Part shown: positions 28,556-37,231 of the stretch, piece after piece
How positions within the stretch are numbered: position 1 is the first letter of the stretch
Layout of the letters: each line of letters begins with the position of its first letter
NCBI RefSeq assembly: GCF_018860665.1
Contig: NZ_JAHKPK010000018.1
Coordinates: 207,859-271,858, forward strand
DNA from: Pacificibacter marinus
GTDB lineage: Bacteria > Pseudomonadota > Alphaproteobacteria > Rhodobacterales > Rhodobacteraceae
Reading direction: 5' to 3'
DNA: 64,000 bases
The notes under the pieces: generated by a model
Database searches by the model: none
Told to the model about the DNA's origin: nothing
The model's input: the letters and a program-made list of their open reading frames with translations, nothing else
Program-made: the position numbers and the translations under genes

Positions 28556-29509
28556 TTATGTGATGTTATGCGCGCCCATAAACACAGACATGACACGATC
28601 CACCATCTGTGGTGTCACGCTGCGTAGATTGGCTTCAAAGGCAGGAATATCTTGCGCCCATGTGGTGACCAGCTCATAGGAAGGAAAATAATCTACCGCA
28701 CTGTTTTCATTGGTCATTTCGCCCGCCGCAGCCCGCAAAACCGCTTTGGAATAGGTCGTCGCCGCCAAGACATGTTCATTAGACGCCGTCGCCGTCAAGG
28801 GCACGGGCGAGACTGTCAAAAGCAATTTCATATCGGGGTTTACCGCTGTGAGCGCAGTATAGATTGCTTCTAAATCATCCACGAGTTCATCAAAGGCAAA
28901 GTTGTGAAAACGGTAGCGTGCGGGATCATATTCGCCCGCAATCACACCGGGTGCCAGCGCCATCACGCGCCCCACTTTATCATCCATCCACGCCTCGGTT
29001 AACCCTAAGGTGAATACAAAGATATCAGTGTCGATCAGCAGTCGGCGCACACAAGCCAAATGCGCGCGGCGTTGATCCATTGCCACGCTCAAGCTGTCAA
29101 ATCCGTCAGGCTTAACGCCCGGGCGAAGCGCATCGAAAAAGCGGTTCTCTTTTTGCCAAAACAGATCTTCATGCACTCTGTCTTGTGCCACATCATCCAG
29201 CAACTCGCGCAACTGACGCGGCGTATAAATATTGCCGTAACGCGCAGAGTAAATGCCATAGCTGAGGCGTTTCGCATCCTCTTCGCTCAATCCCGCAGGT
29301 GCGGGCTCGGCATCAAGCACCGTCATACCCTGCCCTTTGAGTCTGCGGCCAATATGCTGTGCGAAACAACTGCCTGCGGTGGCGATTGCCGTCTTATCCG
29401 AGATTTTAAATTTCGGTGAAAACACATCAGGCCAAAGCGTTTTGTCAGTTTCAACAACACCACTGCGCCAATAGGCCTTATCAGACAGATTTGAATAAGG
29501 GGATGTCAC
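28556..29509 (-). CDS. GSCFA-domain protein
   Basis: SGNH/GDSL-like hydrolase family of unknown substrate, 317 residues. The name-giving motif is exact: ATAGSCFAQHIGRRLKGQ, near residue 46. Later motifs are DIFVFTLGLTEAWMD and LKLLLTVSPVPLTATASN-like (MKLLLTVSPVPLTATASNEH). GTG 29509 (VTSPYSNLSDKAYWRSG) is preferred because a CGGAG site lies ten bases upstream and the family starts this way; TTG at 29536 would add nine residues. Members in bacteria are found near polysaccharide or capsule genes, but no such genes are nearby here. Confidence 0.88.
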   Translation of the reverse strand: MTSPYSNLSDKAYWRSGVVETDKTLWPDVFSPKFKISDKTAIATAGSCFAQHIGRRLKGQGMTVLDAEPAPAGLSEEDAKRLSYGIYSARYGNIYTPRQLRELLDDVAQDRVHEDLFWQKENRFFDALRPGVKPDGFDSLSVAMDQRRAHLACVRRLLIDTDIFVFTLGLTEAWMDDKVGRVMALAPGVIAGEYDPARYRFHNFAFDELVDDLEAIYTALTAVNPDMKLLLTVSPVPLTATASNEHVLAATTYSKAVLRAAAGEMTNENSAVDYFPSYELVTTWAQDIPAFEANLRSVTPQMVDRVMSVFMGAHNIT

Positions 29510-29604
29510 TGCCAAAATGCTCCGGTTCGATTGCAACCACTATGCAACGCATCATCGGTCATTCCAAGAGGCGGTTTTCCTGTGCATCCCCAGAGCAGCA
29601 AGAG

Positions 29605-29631
29605 AAAAAGGCCGCCCAAAGGCGACCTTTT
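29605..29631 (-). terminator. Rho-independent terminator of the rplM-rpsI operon
   Basis: On the minus strand AAAGGTCGCC pairs with GGCGGCCTTT, followed by TTCTC. It lies about 45 bp after the rpsI stop. Confidence 0.8.
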
Positions 29632-29676
29632 GAAACTTGGTATGGCCGAGGGTAAAAAACCCAAAACCAAAAGCAA

Positions 29677-30159
29677 TTAACGCTTTGAGAACTGGAAGCT
29701 CTTACGCGCTTTTGCACGACCAAATTTCTTACGCTCAACAACACGAGAATCGCGTGTGAGAAAGCCAGCTGCTTTCAAAGCGCCGCGCAACTCAGGAGTG
29801 TAGAGTTGGAGAGCTTTGGAAATACCGTGCTTAACCGCACCAGCTTGACCAGACAAACCGCCACCTTTGACTGTTGCGAAGACGTCGAATTCGCCTTCAA
29901 CACCAGCAACGGTAAATGGCTGACGCAAGATCATTTGCAGCACTGGGCGTGCAAAGTATTTGTCTTGGTCTTTGCCATTGATGACAACTTTACCGGAACC
30001 CGCTTTGATCCAAACACGTGCAACAGCGTCCTTACGTTTACCAGTCGCGTAAGCACGACCAAGCGCGTCACGTACAGGCTCGCGTGGGGCTGCAACTTCG
30101 ACAACAGCTTCTGCGCCAACAGCGTTAAGCTCTTCCAATGATTTGATTTCATCAGTCAT
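29677..30159 (-). CDS. rpsI: 30S ribosomal protein S9
   Basis: Small-subunit ribosomal protein of 160 residues. The C-terminal family signature [18 protein letters not shown] is present, followed by [20 protein letters not shown] and the basic tail ending FQFSKR, which contacts the P-site tRNA. It has an N-terminal acidic extension of about 35 residues, common in alphaproteobacteria. It begins two bases after rplM; a GGAG within the end of rplM serves as the site. Confidence 0.97.
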   Translation of the reverse strand: MTDEIKSLEELNAVGAEAVVEVAAPREPVRDALGRAYATGKRKDAVARVWIKAGSGKVVINGKDQDKYFARPVLQMILRQPFTVAGVEGEFDVFATVKGGGLSGQAGAVKHGISKALQLYTPELRGALKAAGFLTRDSRVVERKKFGRAKARKSFQFSKR

Positions 30160-30161
30160 GA

Positions 30162-30626
30162 TTATGCGCTCCGAGTGTTTTTAGAGTTCATGGACTTAAC
30201 GTCGAGAACTTCTGGGTTCTGAGCTTCGTGTGGGTGCTCTGTGCCAGCGTAAACACGCAGGTTCGTCATTTGCTGACGAGACAGTTTACCACCTGGAAGC
30301 ATACGCTGAACAGCTTTGGTCACAACACGCTCAGGGTGTTTGCCATCAAGGATTTGCTCCATAGAACGCTGCTTGATTCCACCTGGGTGACCTGTGTGCC
30401 AGTAGAACAATTTGTCGGTGCGTTTTTTACCGGTGAGCTGAATTTTGTCAGCGTTCACGATAATAACGTTGTCACCCATGTCCATGGACGGTGTGAAAGA
30501 TGGCTTGTGTTTGCCACGAAGACGCATAGCGACGATAGACGCGAGACGGCCAAGAACGACGCCTTCAGCGTCGATGATGATCCATTTCTTGTCGATGTCC
30601 GCAGGCGTAGCGGAGAAAGTTTTCAT
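30162..30626 (-). CDS. rplM: 50S ribosomal protein L13
   Basis: Large-subunit ribosomal protein of 154 residues. It has the N-terminal [20 protein letters not shown], the signature region [20 protein letters not shown] and the central [21 protein letters not shown] stretch ([19 protein letters not shown]). ATG 30626 has an AAGGG site and gives the standard length; a longer frame to 30716 is rejected. It is cotranscribed with rpsI and diverges from icd across 369 bp. Confidence 0.97.
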   Translation of the reverse strand: MKTFSATPADIDKKWIIIDAEGVVLGRLASIVAMRLRGKHKPSFTPSMDMGDNVIIVNADKIQLTGKKRTDKLFYWHTGHPGGIKQRSMEQILDGKHPERVVTKAVQRMLPGGKLSRQQMTNLRVYAGTEHPHEAQNPEVLDVKSMNSKNTRSA

Positions 30627-30995
30627 AGGACTACCCTTAAAAGGTCGAGAATTCAGATTGGGGTGTTCTATAGGTTTGGCGGGCGCAGTCAAGGGGCACA
30701 AAATCAAATTAATCACTATAAAACAATATGTTATAAAATAGGTATTATTTTACCCCACACAATCTCAACTAATTTCAACATCAAATCGGCCCAAAACGTT
30801 ACTAAACGACATTTATGCGCCAAAAGGTCAAAATCATTTTTTTACAATCATAGAATAGCACCGAAACACAACCAATGCACAATAGTGTGGCACATGGCAA
30901 ATAGATTTGGTATACAAAGGTATACACTATTCACTTTCCACTCAAAACGGTCTACGAATATTACAAATGACCCCAGACCTTTCAGGAGCCTGTCG
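30627..30995. other. Divergent AT-rich region between rplM and icd
   Basis: 369 bp with no supported ORF; an in-frame extension of icd reads through it but has no start signals. The segment 30700-30860 is strongly AT-rich. A tandem GGTATAC repeat lies at 30909-30925, nearer icd, and is listed separately. The promoters of the ribosomal operon and icd must be here. Confidence 0.6.
30909..30925. promoter_or_regulatory. Tandem GGTATAC repeat upstream of icd
   Basis: GGTATAC-aaa-GGTATAC: two identical 7-mers starting ten bases apart, thus on the same helix face, 70 bp upstream of the icd ATG. The GTATAC core is itself palindromic and resembles half-sites of GntR-family operators. No regulator can be named. 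Confidence 0.4.
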
Positions 30996-32210
30996 ATGAA
31001 AAAGATCAAGGTAGACAACCCAATCGTAGAGATGGACGGTGACGAGATGACACGGATCATCTGGCAGTTCATCAAGGACAAGCTGATCCTGCCCTATCTT
31101 GATCTAGATCTGCTGTATTATGACCTCGGTATGGAAGAACGCGATCGCACCGAAGATCAGGTCACCATTGATGCCGCGATGAAGACCAAAGAGGTCGGCG
31201 TCGCCGTTAAATGTGCGACGATCACGCCAGATGAGGATCGCGTCAAAGAATTCGGCCTGAAAAAGATGTGGAAGTCGCCCAACGGCACCATTCGCAACAT
31301 CTTGGGCGGCGTCGTGTTTCGCCAACCTATCATTTGCCAAAACGTGCCGCGCCTTGTGCCGGGGTGGTCTGATCCCATCGTGATCGGTCGCCACGCCTTT
31401 GGGGATCAGTATAAGGCCACCGATTTTCAATTTCCAGGTGCTGGCAAGCTGACGATGAAATTTGAAGGCGAAGATGGCACGATAATTGAACGCGAGGTCT
31501 ATGACGCGCCCTCCGCTGGTGTCTATCAGGCGATGTACAACCTCGACAGTTCGATCCGCGACTTTGCGCGCGCCTCACTGAACTACGGGTTGAACCTTGG
31601 CTGGCCTGTGTACCTGTCCACCAAAAACACCATCCTCAAAGCCTACGACGGGCGCTTTAAGGATCTGTTCCAAGAAATCTATGAAGCTGAATTTGAAGAG
31701 AAATTCAAAGAAGCAGGCATTTGGTACGAACACCGTTTGATCGACGATATGGTCGCCTGTTGTATGAAATGGAACGGAAAATTCGTTTGGGCCTGTAAGA
31801 ATTATGACGGCGATGTCCAATCTGACACCGTGGCCCAAGGCTTTGGCTCGCTGGGGTTGATGACCTCGCAGTTGATGACTCCAGACGGCAAAATCGTCGA
31901 GGCCGAAGCCGCGCACGGCACCGTGACCCGTCATTACCGCCAACACCAAAAAGGCGAAGCGACGTCAACCAATTCCATCGCGTCTATTTATGCATGGACA
32001 GGTGGTTTGAAACACCGCGCCAAGCTGGACAACAACGCTGCCTTGCTCAACTTCGCTGAAACATTAGAGCGCGTGATCGTGGATACGGTTGAAAGCGGTT
32101 TCATGACCAAAGACCTCGCCTTGCTGGTTGGCCCAGATCAAAAATGGCTCACCACGATGGGATTCTTGGAAAAAATTGAAGAAAATCTCAACGCAGCTCT
32201 CGACGCTTAA
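30996..32210 (+). CDS. icd: NADP-dependent isocitrate dehydrogenase
   Basis: TCA-cycle enzyme that converts isocitrate to 2-oxoglutarate and NADPH. It has 404 residues, the standard length of the eukaryote-like homodimeric type used in alphaproteobacteria. It starts [20 protein letters not shown], with substrate motif [20 protein letters not shown], metal-binding [20 protein letters not shown] and [18 protein letters not shown]. The start follows CAGGAG. It supplies 2-oxoglutarate, the carbon signal of the nitrogen system, but sits in its own unit. Confidence 0.96.
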   Translation: MKKIKVDNPIVEMDGDEMTRIIWQFIKDKLILPYLDLDLLYYDLGMEERDRTEDQVTIDAAMKTKEVGVAVKCATITPDEDRVKEFGLKKMWKSPNGTIRNILGGVVFRQPIICQNVPRLVPGWSDPIVIGRHAFGDQYKATDFQFPGAGKLTMKFEGEDGTIIEREVYDAPSAGVYQAMYNLDSSIRDFARASLNYGLNLGWPVYLSTKNTILKAYDGRFKDLFQEIYEAEFEEKFKEAGIWYEHRLIDDMVACCMKWNGKFVWACKNYDGDVQSDTVAQGFGSLGLMTSQLMTPDGKIVEAEAAHGTVTRHYRQHQKGEATSTNSIASIYAWTGGLKHRAKLDNNAALLNFAETLERVIVDTVESGFMTKDLALLVGPDQKWLTTMGFLEKIEENLNAALDA

Positions 32211-32232
32211 ACATCTGACTTGAAATATGAAA

Positions 32233-32265
32233 TCGGGCTGTAGTTCACTCTGCGGCCCTTTTTTA
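32233..32265 (+). terminator. Probable terminator after icd
   Basis: GGGCTGTAG and CTGCGGCCC-type arms around TTCACT, followed by TTTTTT (32259-32264). The stem is imperfect but GC-rich and placed 25 bp after the stop. Confidence 0.65.
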
Positions 32266-32366
32266 TGCGCAGATCCAGACTTGTTTATCTGCGCATCTAC
32301 AAGGTAGACACACCGCAGGCGCGACCCATGTCGGGGCGCTTTGTTTATCTTAGAAAAGAGACAGTT

Positions 32367-32873
32367 ATGACCACGACCTTTTTCGATTCCTTTATGTCCG
32401 GTGCCCAGCATCCTGTGTATGGGCTTGATCACATCCTTGCCATGCTGGTGGTTGGCGTTTGGGCGCTACAAATTGGCGGACGGGCCATTTGGGCGGTTCC
32501 GCTTGGGTTTGTTGGCACGATGGCTGTCGGATTTATCGCCGCCCGCGCTGGCCTATCCCTGCCCTTAGTAGAACCCATTATTGTCGCTTCAAGCATCGCG
32601 CTTGGCCTAGGCGCATTGTTTGCCCTGCGTCCATCTGTACCGATTGCAGTCGCGCTGACCAGCTTTTTTGGCCTGTTTCACGGCCATGCCCATGGGGTTG
32701 AACTTGGTGAGGCTGCGCCTCTTGCGTTTGGTCTTGGGTTCGTCTTGATCACAGCGGCGCTACACGCGTCCGGCATAGTGTTGGCGGGCTTTATGCGCCA
32801 AGCCCATAGGTTTGCCCCCCGTGCCCTTGGCGCAGTTTCAGCGCTGGTCGGACTATCCTTGGTGTTTGGATAA
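32367..32873 (+). CDS. HupE/UreJ-family membrane protein
   Basis: Predicted nickel or cobalt permease of 168 residues with about six hydrophobic segments. Family motifs are HPVYGLDHILAMLVVGVWAL at the N-terminus and FFGLFHGHAHGVELGEAAPL in the middle. The usual HupE signal peptide and first periplasmic stretch are missing: translation from ATG 32367 enters the first transmembrane motif almost at once. A longer in-frame stretch back to 32265 is basic and not signal-like. No hydrogenase, urease or cobalamin gene is nearby, so the metal substrate is an open question. Confidence 0.83.
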   Translation: MTTTFFDSFMSGAQHPVYGLDHILAMLVVGVWALQIGGRAIWAVPLGFVGTMAVGFIAARAGLSLPLVEPIIVASSIALGLGALFALRPSVPIAVALTSFFGLFHGHAHGVELGEAAPLAFGLGFVLITAALHASGIVLAGFMRQAHRFAPRALGAVSALVGLSLVFG

Positions 32874-33040
32874 GAAACGGCGATAAAGCGCAGATATTAT
32901 TCAAATTTTCGAAAAAATGTCTGCGCGACCTGCCTTGTTTTGGCCACAATATTTAGGTCCAATTTTATCTGTTAGCTTGGATTTAAGGTTGCAAACCCCA
33001 TGTTCCGTTCATCACCACGGAAAACAGAAGGTTTCCCGCT

Positions 33041-33595
33041 ATGCAGATTTCCAACGCCTATTCTCAGGCTGCACAAACCGCATCATATTTCGCTGCCAAC
33101 CGCAGCGACGCCATCAATGGCGAAACAGAACGCGCATCCCCAAAGGGTGCGCAATCTGATGATGCACCGAAAAAACGCCCATCAGCAGATGCCGTTTTTG
33201 CCAAATACGATTTAAACGATATTTCACCACGCGACATTGACAAAATGTCCGAAGAATTGCGCGCATCAGATTTCGATGATGTGGGCTTTATCCTTGGACT
33301 TGAGACACGTGGCGAAAAATGGCGATCCCATATGATGGACTCGCTCAGCAGTGCGGGCTATGAATTTGAGCCCAATTTTGACCCGACCGCTTCGTCAGAT
33401 GTGATTGCATCGATTAAAGAACAGATTGATCTATCCATGCGGTCCGGCAATGCGACAGAGTTTTTGAATGAACAGCTGTCGAAAATGGAAGATCGGAACG
33501 CAAAGGCGCATCCGCGGACGGCCCTTGAAGGGGCCTCATCCCAATTGGCGCAAACCTTGGTGCTGTTCCAAGCACAGCGTGTCTGGGTCGAATAG
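33041..33595 (+). CDS. Hypothetical protein, soluble, family not recognised
   Basis: 184 residues, no membrane segment or signal peptide. The first 50 residues are polar and probably disordered (SDAINGETERASPKGAQSDD). The rest looks mostly helical, with an acidic central part (LNDISPRDIDKMSEELRASD) and an alanine- and glutamine-rich end (SSQLAQTLVLFQAQRVWVE). The disordered N-terminus plus helical C-terminus is reminiscent of secreted rod/hook-type or export-substrate proteins, but that is only an impression. ATG 33041 follows AGAAGG. Codon use is like its neighbours. No operon partner is evident. Confidence 0.65.
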   Translation: MQISNAYSQAAQTASYFAANRSDAINGETERASPKGAQSDDAPKKRPSADAVFAKYDLNDISPRDIDKMSEELRASDFDDVGFILGLETRGEKWRSHMMDSLSSAGYEFEPNFDPTASSDVIASIKEQIDLSMRSGNATEFLNEQLSKMEDRNAKAHPRTALEGASSQLAQTLVLFQAQRVWVE

Positions 33596-33688
33596 CCCAC
33601 GCCAAAATTGTGTGCAGTTGATCTAGAACGGATCAGCTTACCTCACGAGGCACTAGACAGGTCAATATTGCTGCCATATAATAACCCT

Positions 33689-34312
33689 ATGCCAGCGCCA
33701 CACCCCCTGCCCCAAAATCCCCCCAAACACAGCTTGCTTGAAGACATTCAAGGCTTGGCCATTGGTTTGGTCACCACAGCGATCGGATTAAGCTTCATCG
33801 CGCAGCTTGGGTTCATAACGGGCCAAACGGCAGGACTGGCCTTGGTGATTTCATATCTGACACATATGTCATTTTCATGGGTCTTTTGGTTGATAAACAT
33901 CCCGTTCTACATCTTGGCCTATTTTCGAATGGGCAAAGAGTTCACCATAAAGTCAGCCATATCCGTCACGATTTTGTCGATCCTGATGGCCTATATTCCA
34001 CCACTGATGACATTTGAGACCCTGAATCCAATTTTCGGCACAATCGCTTTTGGCGTGCTGACGGGCTTTGGGTTGCTTGGCGTTTTCCGCCATAAATCTT
34101 CACTTGGCGGGCTTGGTGTTTTGGCGTTGATCGCGCAAGATCACTTTGGAATCCGCGCAGGCCTGGTTCAAATTGCTTTTGACGCGGGGCTTTTCGCGGT
34201 TGCGTTTTTTCTGTTTGATGGGCATGTGGTTATATATTCTTTGCTCGGTGCTTTGATTTTGAACGGCGTGATCGCCTTTAATCATCGCCGCGACATTTAT
34301 ATTGCCAACTAA
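33689..34312 (+). CDS. YitT-family membrane protein, copy 1
   Basis: Integral membrane protein of 207 residues with about five to six spans. Motifs include GFITGQTAGLALVISYL, MTFETLNPIFGTIAFGVL, SSLGGLGVLALIAQDHFG and a C-terminal VIAFNHRRDIYIAN. These match the YitT/DUF161 family, whose function is not established. ATG 33689 gives a length equal to the downstream paralogue; upstream in-frame sequence to 33608 lacks similarity. The next gene, 25 bp downstream, encodes a clear paralogue with the same motif order, so the pair arose by tandem duplication and may form a heteromer. Confidence 0.82.
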   Translation: MPAPHPLPQNPPKHSLLEDIQGLAIGLVTTAIGLSFIAQLGFITGQTAGLALVISYLTHMSFSWVFWLINIPFYILAYFRMGKEFTIKSAISVTILSILMAYIPPLMTFETLNPIFGTIAFGVLTGFGLLGVFRHKSSLGGLGVLALIAQDHFGIRAGLVQIAFDAGLFAVAFFLFDGHVVIYSLLGALILNGVIAFNHRRDIYIAN

Positions 34313-34337
34313 GCCCTAGAAACGAGCCTGATACCTC

Positions 34338-34952
34338 ATGTCCAAATCTGATTTGAACCCCACAAAGCATACGAAATTTGAGGACGCACAGGCTTTTATC
34401 TACGGAACAGCGATGTGCGCGCTTGCTTTGATGATGCTCAAAACGCTTGGGTTGATCACAGGACAGACCGCAGGCTTGGCACTGTTGATATCCTATTTGA
34501 TTGAAGCGCCCTTTGGTCTGGTTTTTTTCATCGTCAACCTGCCGTTTTACTGGTTTGGCTACAAACGCATGGGATTGAAATTCGTAATCAAGACCTTGAT
34601 TTGCGTCGCGTTGATCTCAGTATTCACCGAAACATTTCCGCGCTTCATATCATTCGAGACGCTCAACCCGATTTTTGGGGCCATCATGATCGGATTTATG
34701 ACCGCCTCTGGCCTTATGGCGATCATCCGTCATGGCGGATCTTTGGGCGGGATCGGCATTATGGCGCTGTATATTCAAGACGCCTTTGGCTTTAAAGCTG
34801 GCTATGTGCAATTGGGATTTGACGCGGTTTTGTTTGCCGTGGCCGCTTTTATTTTACCGCTCGATTTGGTGGCATATTCATTGCTCGGGGCTGTCGTCGC
34901 CAACGTGGTGATCGCCATCAACCATCGCCGCGACCGCTACATCGCCACATGA
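34338..34952 (+). CDS. YitT-family membrane protein, copy 2
   Basis: Paralogue of the preceding gene, 204 residues, with the same spans and motifs: GLITGQTAGLALLISYLIEA, ISFETLNPIFGAIMIGFM, GGSLGGIGIMALYIQDAFGF and the end VIAINHRRDRYIAT. The two align without gaps over nearly the whole length, differing mainly in the first span. The gap is 25 bp, so they share an operon. The function is unknown; a transporter role is inferred from topology only. Confidence 0.82.
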   Translation: MSKSDLNPTKHTKFEDAQAFIYGTAMCALALMMLKTLGLITGQTAGLALLISYLIEAPFGLVFFIVNLPFYWFGYKRMGLKFVIKTLICVALISVFTETFPRFISFETLNPIFGAIMIGFMTASGLMAIIRHGGSLGGIGIMALYIQDAFGFKAGYVQLGFDAVLFAVAAFILPLDLVAYSLLGAVVANVVIAINHRRDRYIAT

Positions 34953-34986
34953 GCCTGACCCGTTTGTGAGACCTTTGGAGGCCAAT

Positions 34987-36036
34987 CTATTGCTCGGCCG
35001 CCAATTTTTTGATGGTTTCAATCCGGTCGGCGTTGGACGGATGGGTTGAACGCCATTCAGGGCCACCATCGCCATGATCATGAGACAAGGCCTCAAAAAA
35101 ATCAGCCAAAGCCGCCGGATCGTATCCCGCTGCAAAGGCTGTTTTAACCCCAATGATATCAGCAGAGGCTTCGTGTTCACGCGAATAGGCAAGAGAAGCC
35201 AAGGCACTGCCCTCAAGCAGAACATCCTCAAGAATGGGCCCCACATCCCCTGCCACCAGCGCCACAAGTACATAAATCGACAAAGACCGATAGAGCTGAT
35301 GCAGACTGTGCCGCTCGGACACATGGGCAAGTTCATGCCCCAAGATGCCAGCGAGAATGTCAGGGTCGCCGAACTCCTCAACCAAAGCATCCGTCACCAC
35401 GACCGTCCCCCCGGGCAAGGCAAAGGCGTTTGGTCCGATTTGATCGGCCTTGCGAAACAGCAAAGTATAGTCGCCATAAGGCGCATCTGGCGCGTGGGCT
35501 TTGATGTTTTCAAACACATCGCGGACCATGATTTGATCAGTTTGGGACAATTCTGTCGGATCGGCGAACAACCGGTCCATTGCGGCCATATTGCCTGTGT
35601 CCATCGACGACACCAAAGCGGCGGGCGTCAACGCGATGGCAACAGCCACCAAAAGACCCAAGCCCCATTTCCAGACGGCAAAAACACCAAGACAGCAAAG
35701 CGCGAGCACAACAATCAGCCTTGGATGCCATATCTCGAGGTTTGACAGCCAACTGTCACGTGAAGGCCCAAGCAATAGATTGGCACCTTTCACGTCGTCA
35801 GTGTCAAAGGTCCAGTCCTCGCCAAAACGCATCAACATAGGTCCGCCAGAGACATGTTCGCGGCTTGTCGGTGGCCCCGCATATAAAACATCACCATTAT
35901 CTGCCAAAAGCCGCAGCCCCGCGCCATCACGCAGCAAACGCGCATCGACGCGCGTCGAGCTTTGCGCAGCATAGGCGTGGCCTATGACCTCGCCATAAGA
36001 TGACTGTCCGTAATAGTCAGAGGGCGAAGTCAACAT
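34987..36036 (-). CDS. M48-family membrane metalloprotease
   Basis: Zinc protease of 349 residues. The catalytic HEXXH is H234-E-L-A-H238 (ILGHELAHVSERH), with the third ligand Glu in the later YSREHEASADIIG motif. A hydrophobic span lies about 107-125, dividing an N-terminal domain of unknown fold from the catalytic domain. The C-terminal tail STHPSNADRIETIKKL is typical of the BepA/Oma1-like subset that acts in envelope quality control. Its start overlaps the end of the DUF898 gene by 20 bp; SD AAGGG. The coupling suggests a joint envelope function. Confidence 0.88.
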   Translation of the reverse strand: MLTSPSDYYGQSSYGEVIGHAYAAQSSTRVDARLLRDGAGLRLLADNGDVLYAGPPTSREHVSGGPMLMRFGEDWTFDTDDVKGANLLLGPSRDSWLSNLEIWHPRLIVVLALCCLGVFAVWKWGLGLLVAVAIALTPAALVSSMDTGNMAAMDRLFADPTELSQTDQIMVRDVFENIKAHAPDAPYGDYTLLFRKADQIGPNAFALPGGTVVVTDALVEEFGDPDILAGILGHELAHVSERHSLHQLYRSLSIYVLVALVAGDVGPILEDVLLEGSALASLAYSREHEASADIIGVKTAFAAGYDPAALADFFEALSHDHGDGGPEWRSTHPSNADRIETIKKLAAEQ

Positions 36037-37066
36037 CTATCCCTTCGAAATCGGTGAAAGCATCGCCAAGCGCGCTGACCTTTTCTTCTTCTGCGCCAAC
36101 AAAGGCGTCCAATGTCCCGTTGACCGTAATATAAGTGTTACGCGCCAGATAGCGCGACATGCGCACATGGGTCCATGGCAACATCAGCCCAAGGGAAAGC
36201 ATAACCGCCAGCGCATTGGTGATCGCGATACCAACCAAGGCCAAAGGTTTGACTGTCGAGGTAAATTCATGGCCACCTTGAACGCTTGCAGCCGCATAGA
36301 CGGCGTTGCGAATATAGGCGCGGTAGATAAAACCGGCGGGTAACACTGCAATGACAATAATGAGAACAGGCACAACTGTCATCAGATCAGAGGTCACCCA
36401 AATGGAGTCTTCGCCGAACAGCTGCCCCGCAGCCAATGCGGGGCCAAAGAAGACCGCAGTGATGGCAATCACAACGCCAACAGCCCAAAAGGCCGCAAAA
36501 ACCAGCGCTTTGTAAAACGGGCCAACGCCACTTTCAAAATCAAATTGTGCTGTGCCGTAGCGATGATTTTTCACGTAATACCGTTGCTGAGCACGAGCCA
36601 CAAAGGGCCAAGCAAGATAAAGCGTAAAGAGGCACAAAACAGGGTAAAGCAAAAACACCTTAAGCGCATGCCAAAATGTACCATCAAAGCCAAAGCGCAG
36701 CCCCGAAAACGATGTCATCCGCGCATTGAATTTCAAAGATCTGTTGATCAGGTAAGGACCAACGCCAATAAACCCAAGCGCCAAGATGATCCCGACAACG
36801 GGAATAGCTGAAAGCACAGAATATAAGATAAGGGCTGCGACCACGATGACGCGCCCGATTAAAATCTGTTTGCCCGTGGCGTGATAATCAAACCGACGTC
36901 CGTCGATGGTGGTATTTTGCGCAAAGTATTTCTTGGTTCGCACCTTGGCCCAAGCCGAATAGATGCCAAAGGTCACGATCGACAACATCAAATTAACGAT
37001 CCAAATACCGAAATAGGTCTGAGCATCGCCTTTAAATTGAACTTGAAATGTATCACGCGTATCCAT
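36017..37066 (-). CDS. DUF898 (YjgN-family) membrane protein
   Basis: Inner-membrane protein of 349 residues with about six or seven spans. The family N-terminus is clear: FKGDAQTYFGIWIVNLMLSI, FGIYSAWAKVRTKKYFAQNT, then the FDYHATGKQILIGR region. A second repeat has the WHALKVFLLYPVLCLFTLYL stretch, and the end carries MSRYLARNTYITVNGTLDAF. Function unknown. ATG 37066 is chosen over the adjacent TTG. It is followed by an overlapping M48 protease gene, a pairing seen in other proteobacteria. Confidence 0.87.
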   Translation of the reverse strand: MDTRDTFQVQFKGDAQTYFGIWIVNLMLSIVTFGIYSAWAKVRTKKYFAQNTTIDGRRFDYHATGKQILIGRVIVVAALILYSVLSAIPVVGIILALGFIGVGPYLINRSLKFNARMTSFSGLRFGFDGTFWHALKVFLLYPVLCLFTLYLAWPFVARAQQRYYVKNHRYGTAQFDFESGVGPFYKALVFAAFWAVGVVIAITAVFFGPALAAGQLFGEDSIWVTSDLMTVVPVLIIVIAVLPAGFIYRAYIRNAVYAAASVQGGHEFTSTVKPLALVGIAITNALAVMLSLGLMLPWTHVRMSRYLARNTYITVNGTLDAFVGAEEEKVSALGDAFTDFEGIDVDFAL

Positions 37067-37231
37067 CAATCACTGCTTTCCGATAAAATTTAGGGCAATC
37101 TCTAGCACCTCAACCGGAAAAGCAATCACACAATGGGCAGTTTCAGCCCATTCACGTCAATTCAGGCTGGTCTTTTGATGGCACTCAGGCTATGCGCAGC
37201 GCAACCACATGGATTAAGAGAAAGACCAAGC

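Noticed and set aside
30228..30995. Long N-terminal extension of icd
   Set aside because: The frame is open upstream but runs through rplM on the other strand and an AT-rich spacer; the family starts at [10 protein letters not shown], with CAGGAG just before it.
24146..32873. A novel multi-gene system in the metA-ppk2-GSCFA-HupE stretch
   Set aside because: The genes fall into separate units with mostly known families and their own terminators, and no shared signal joins them.
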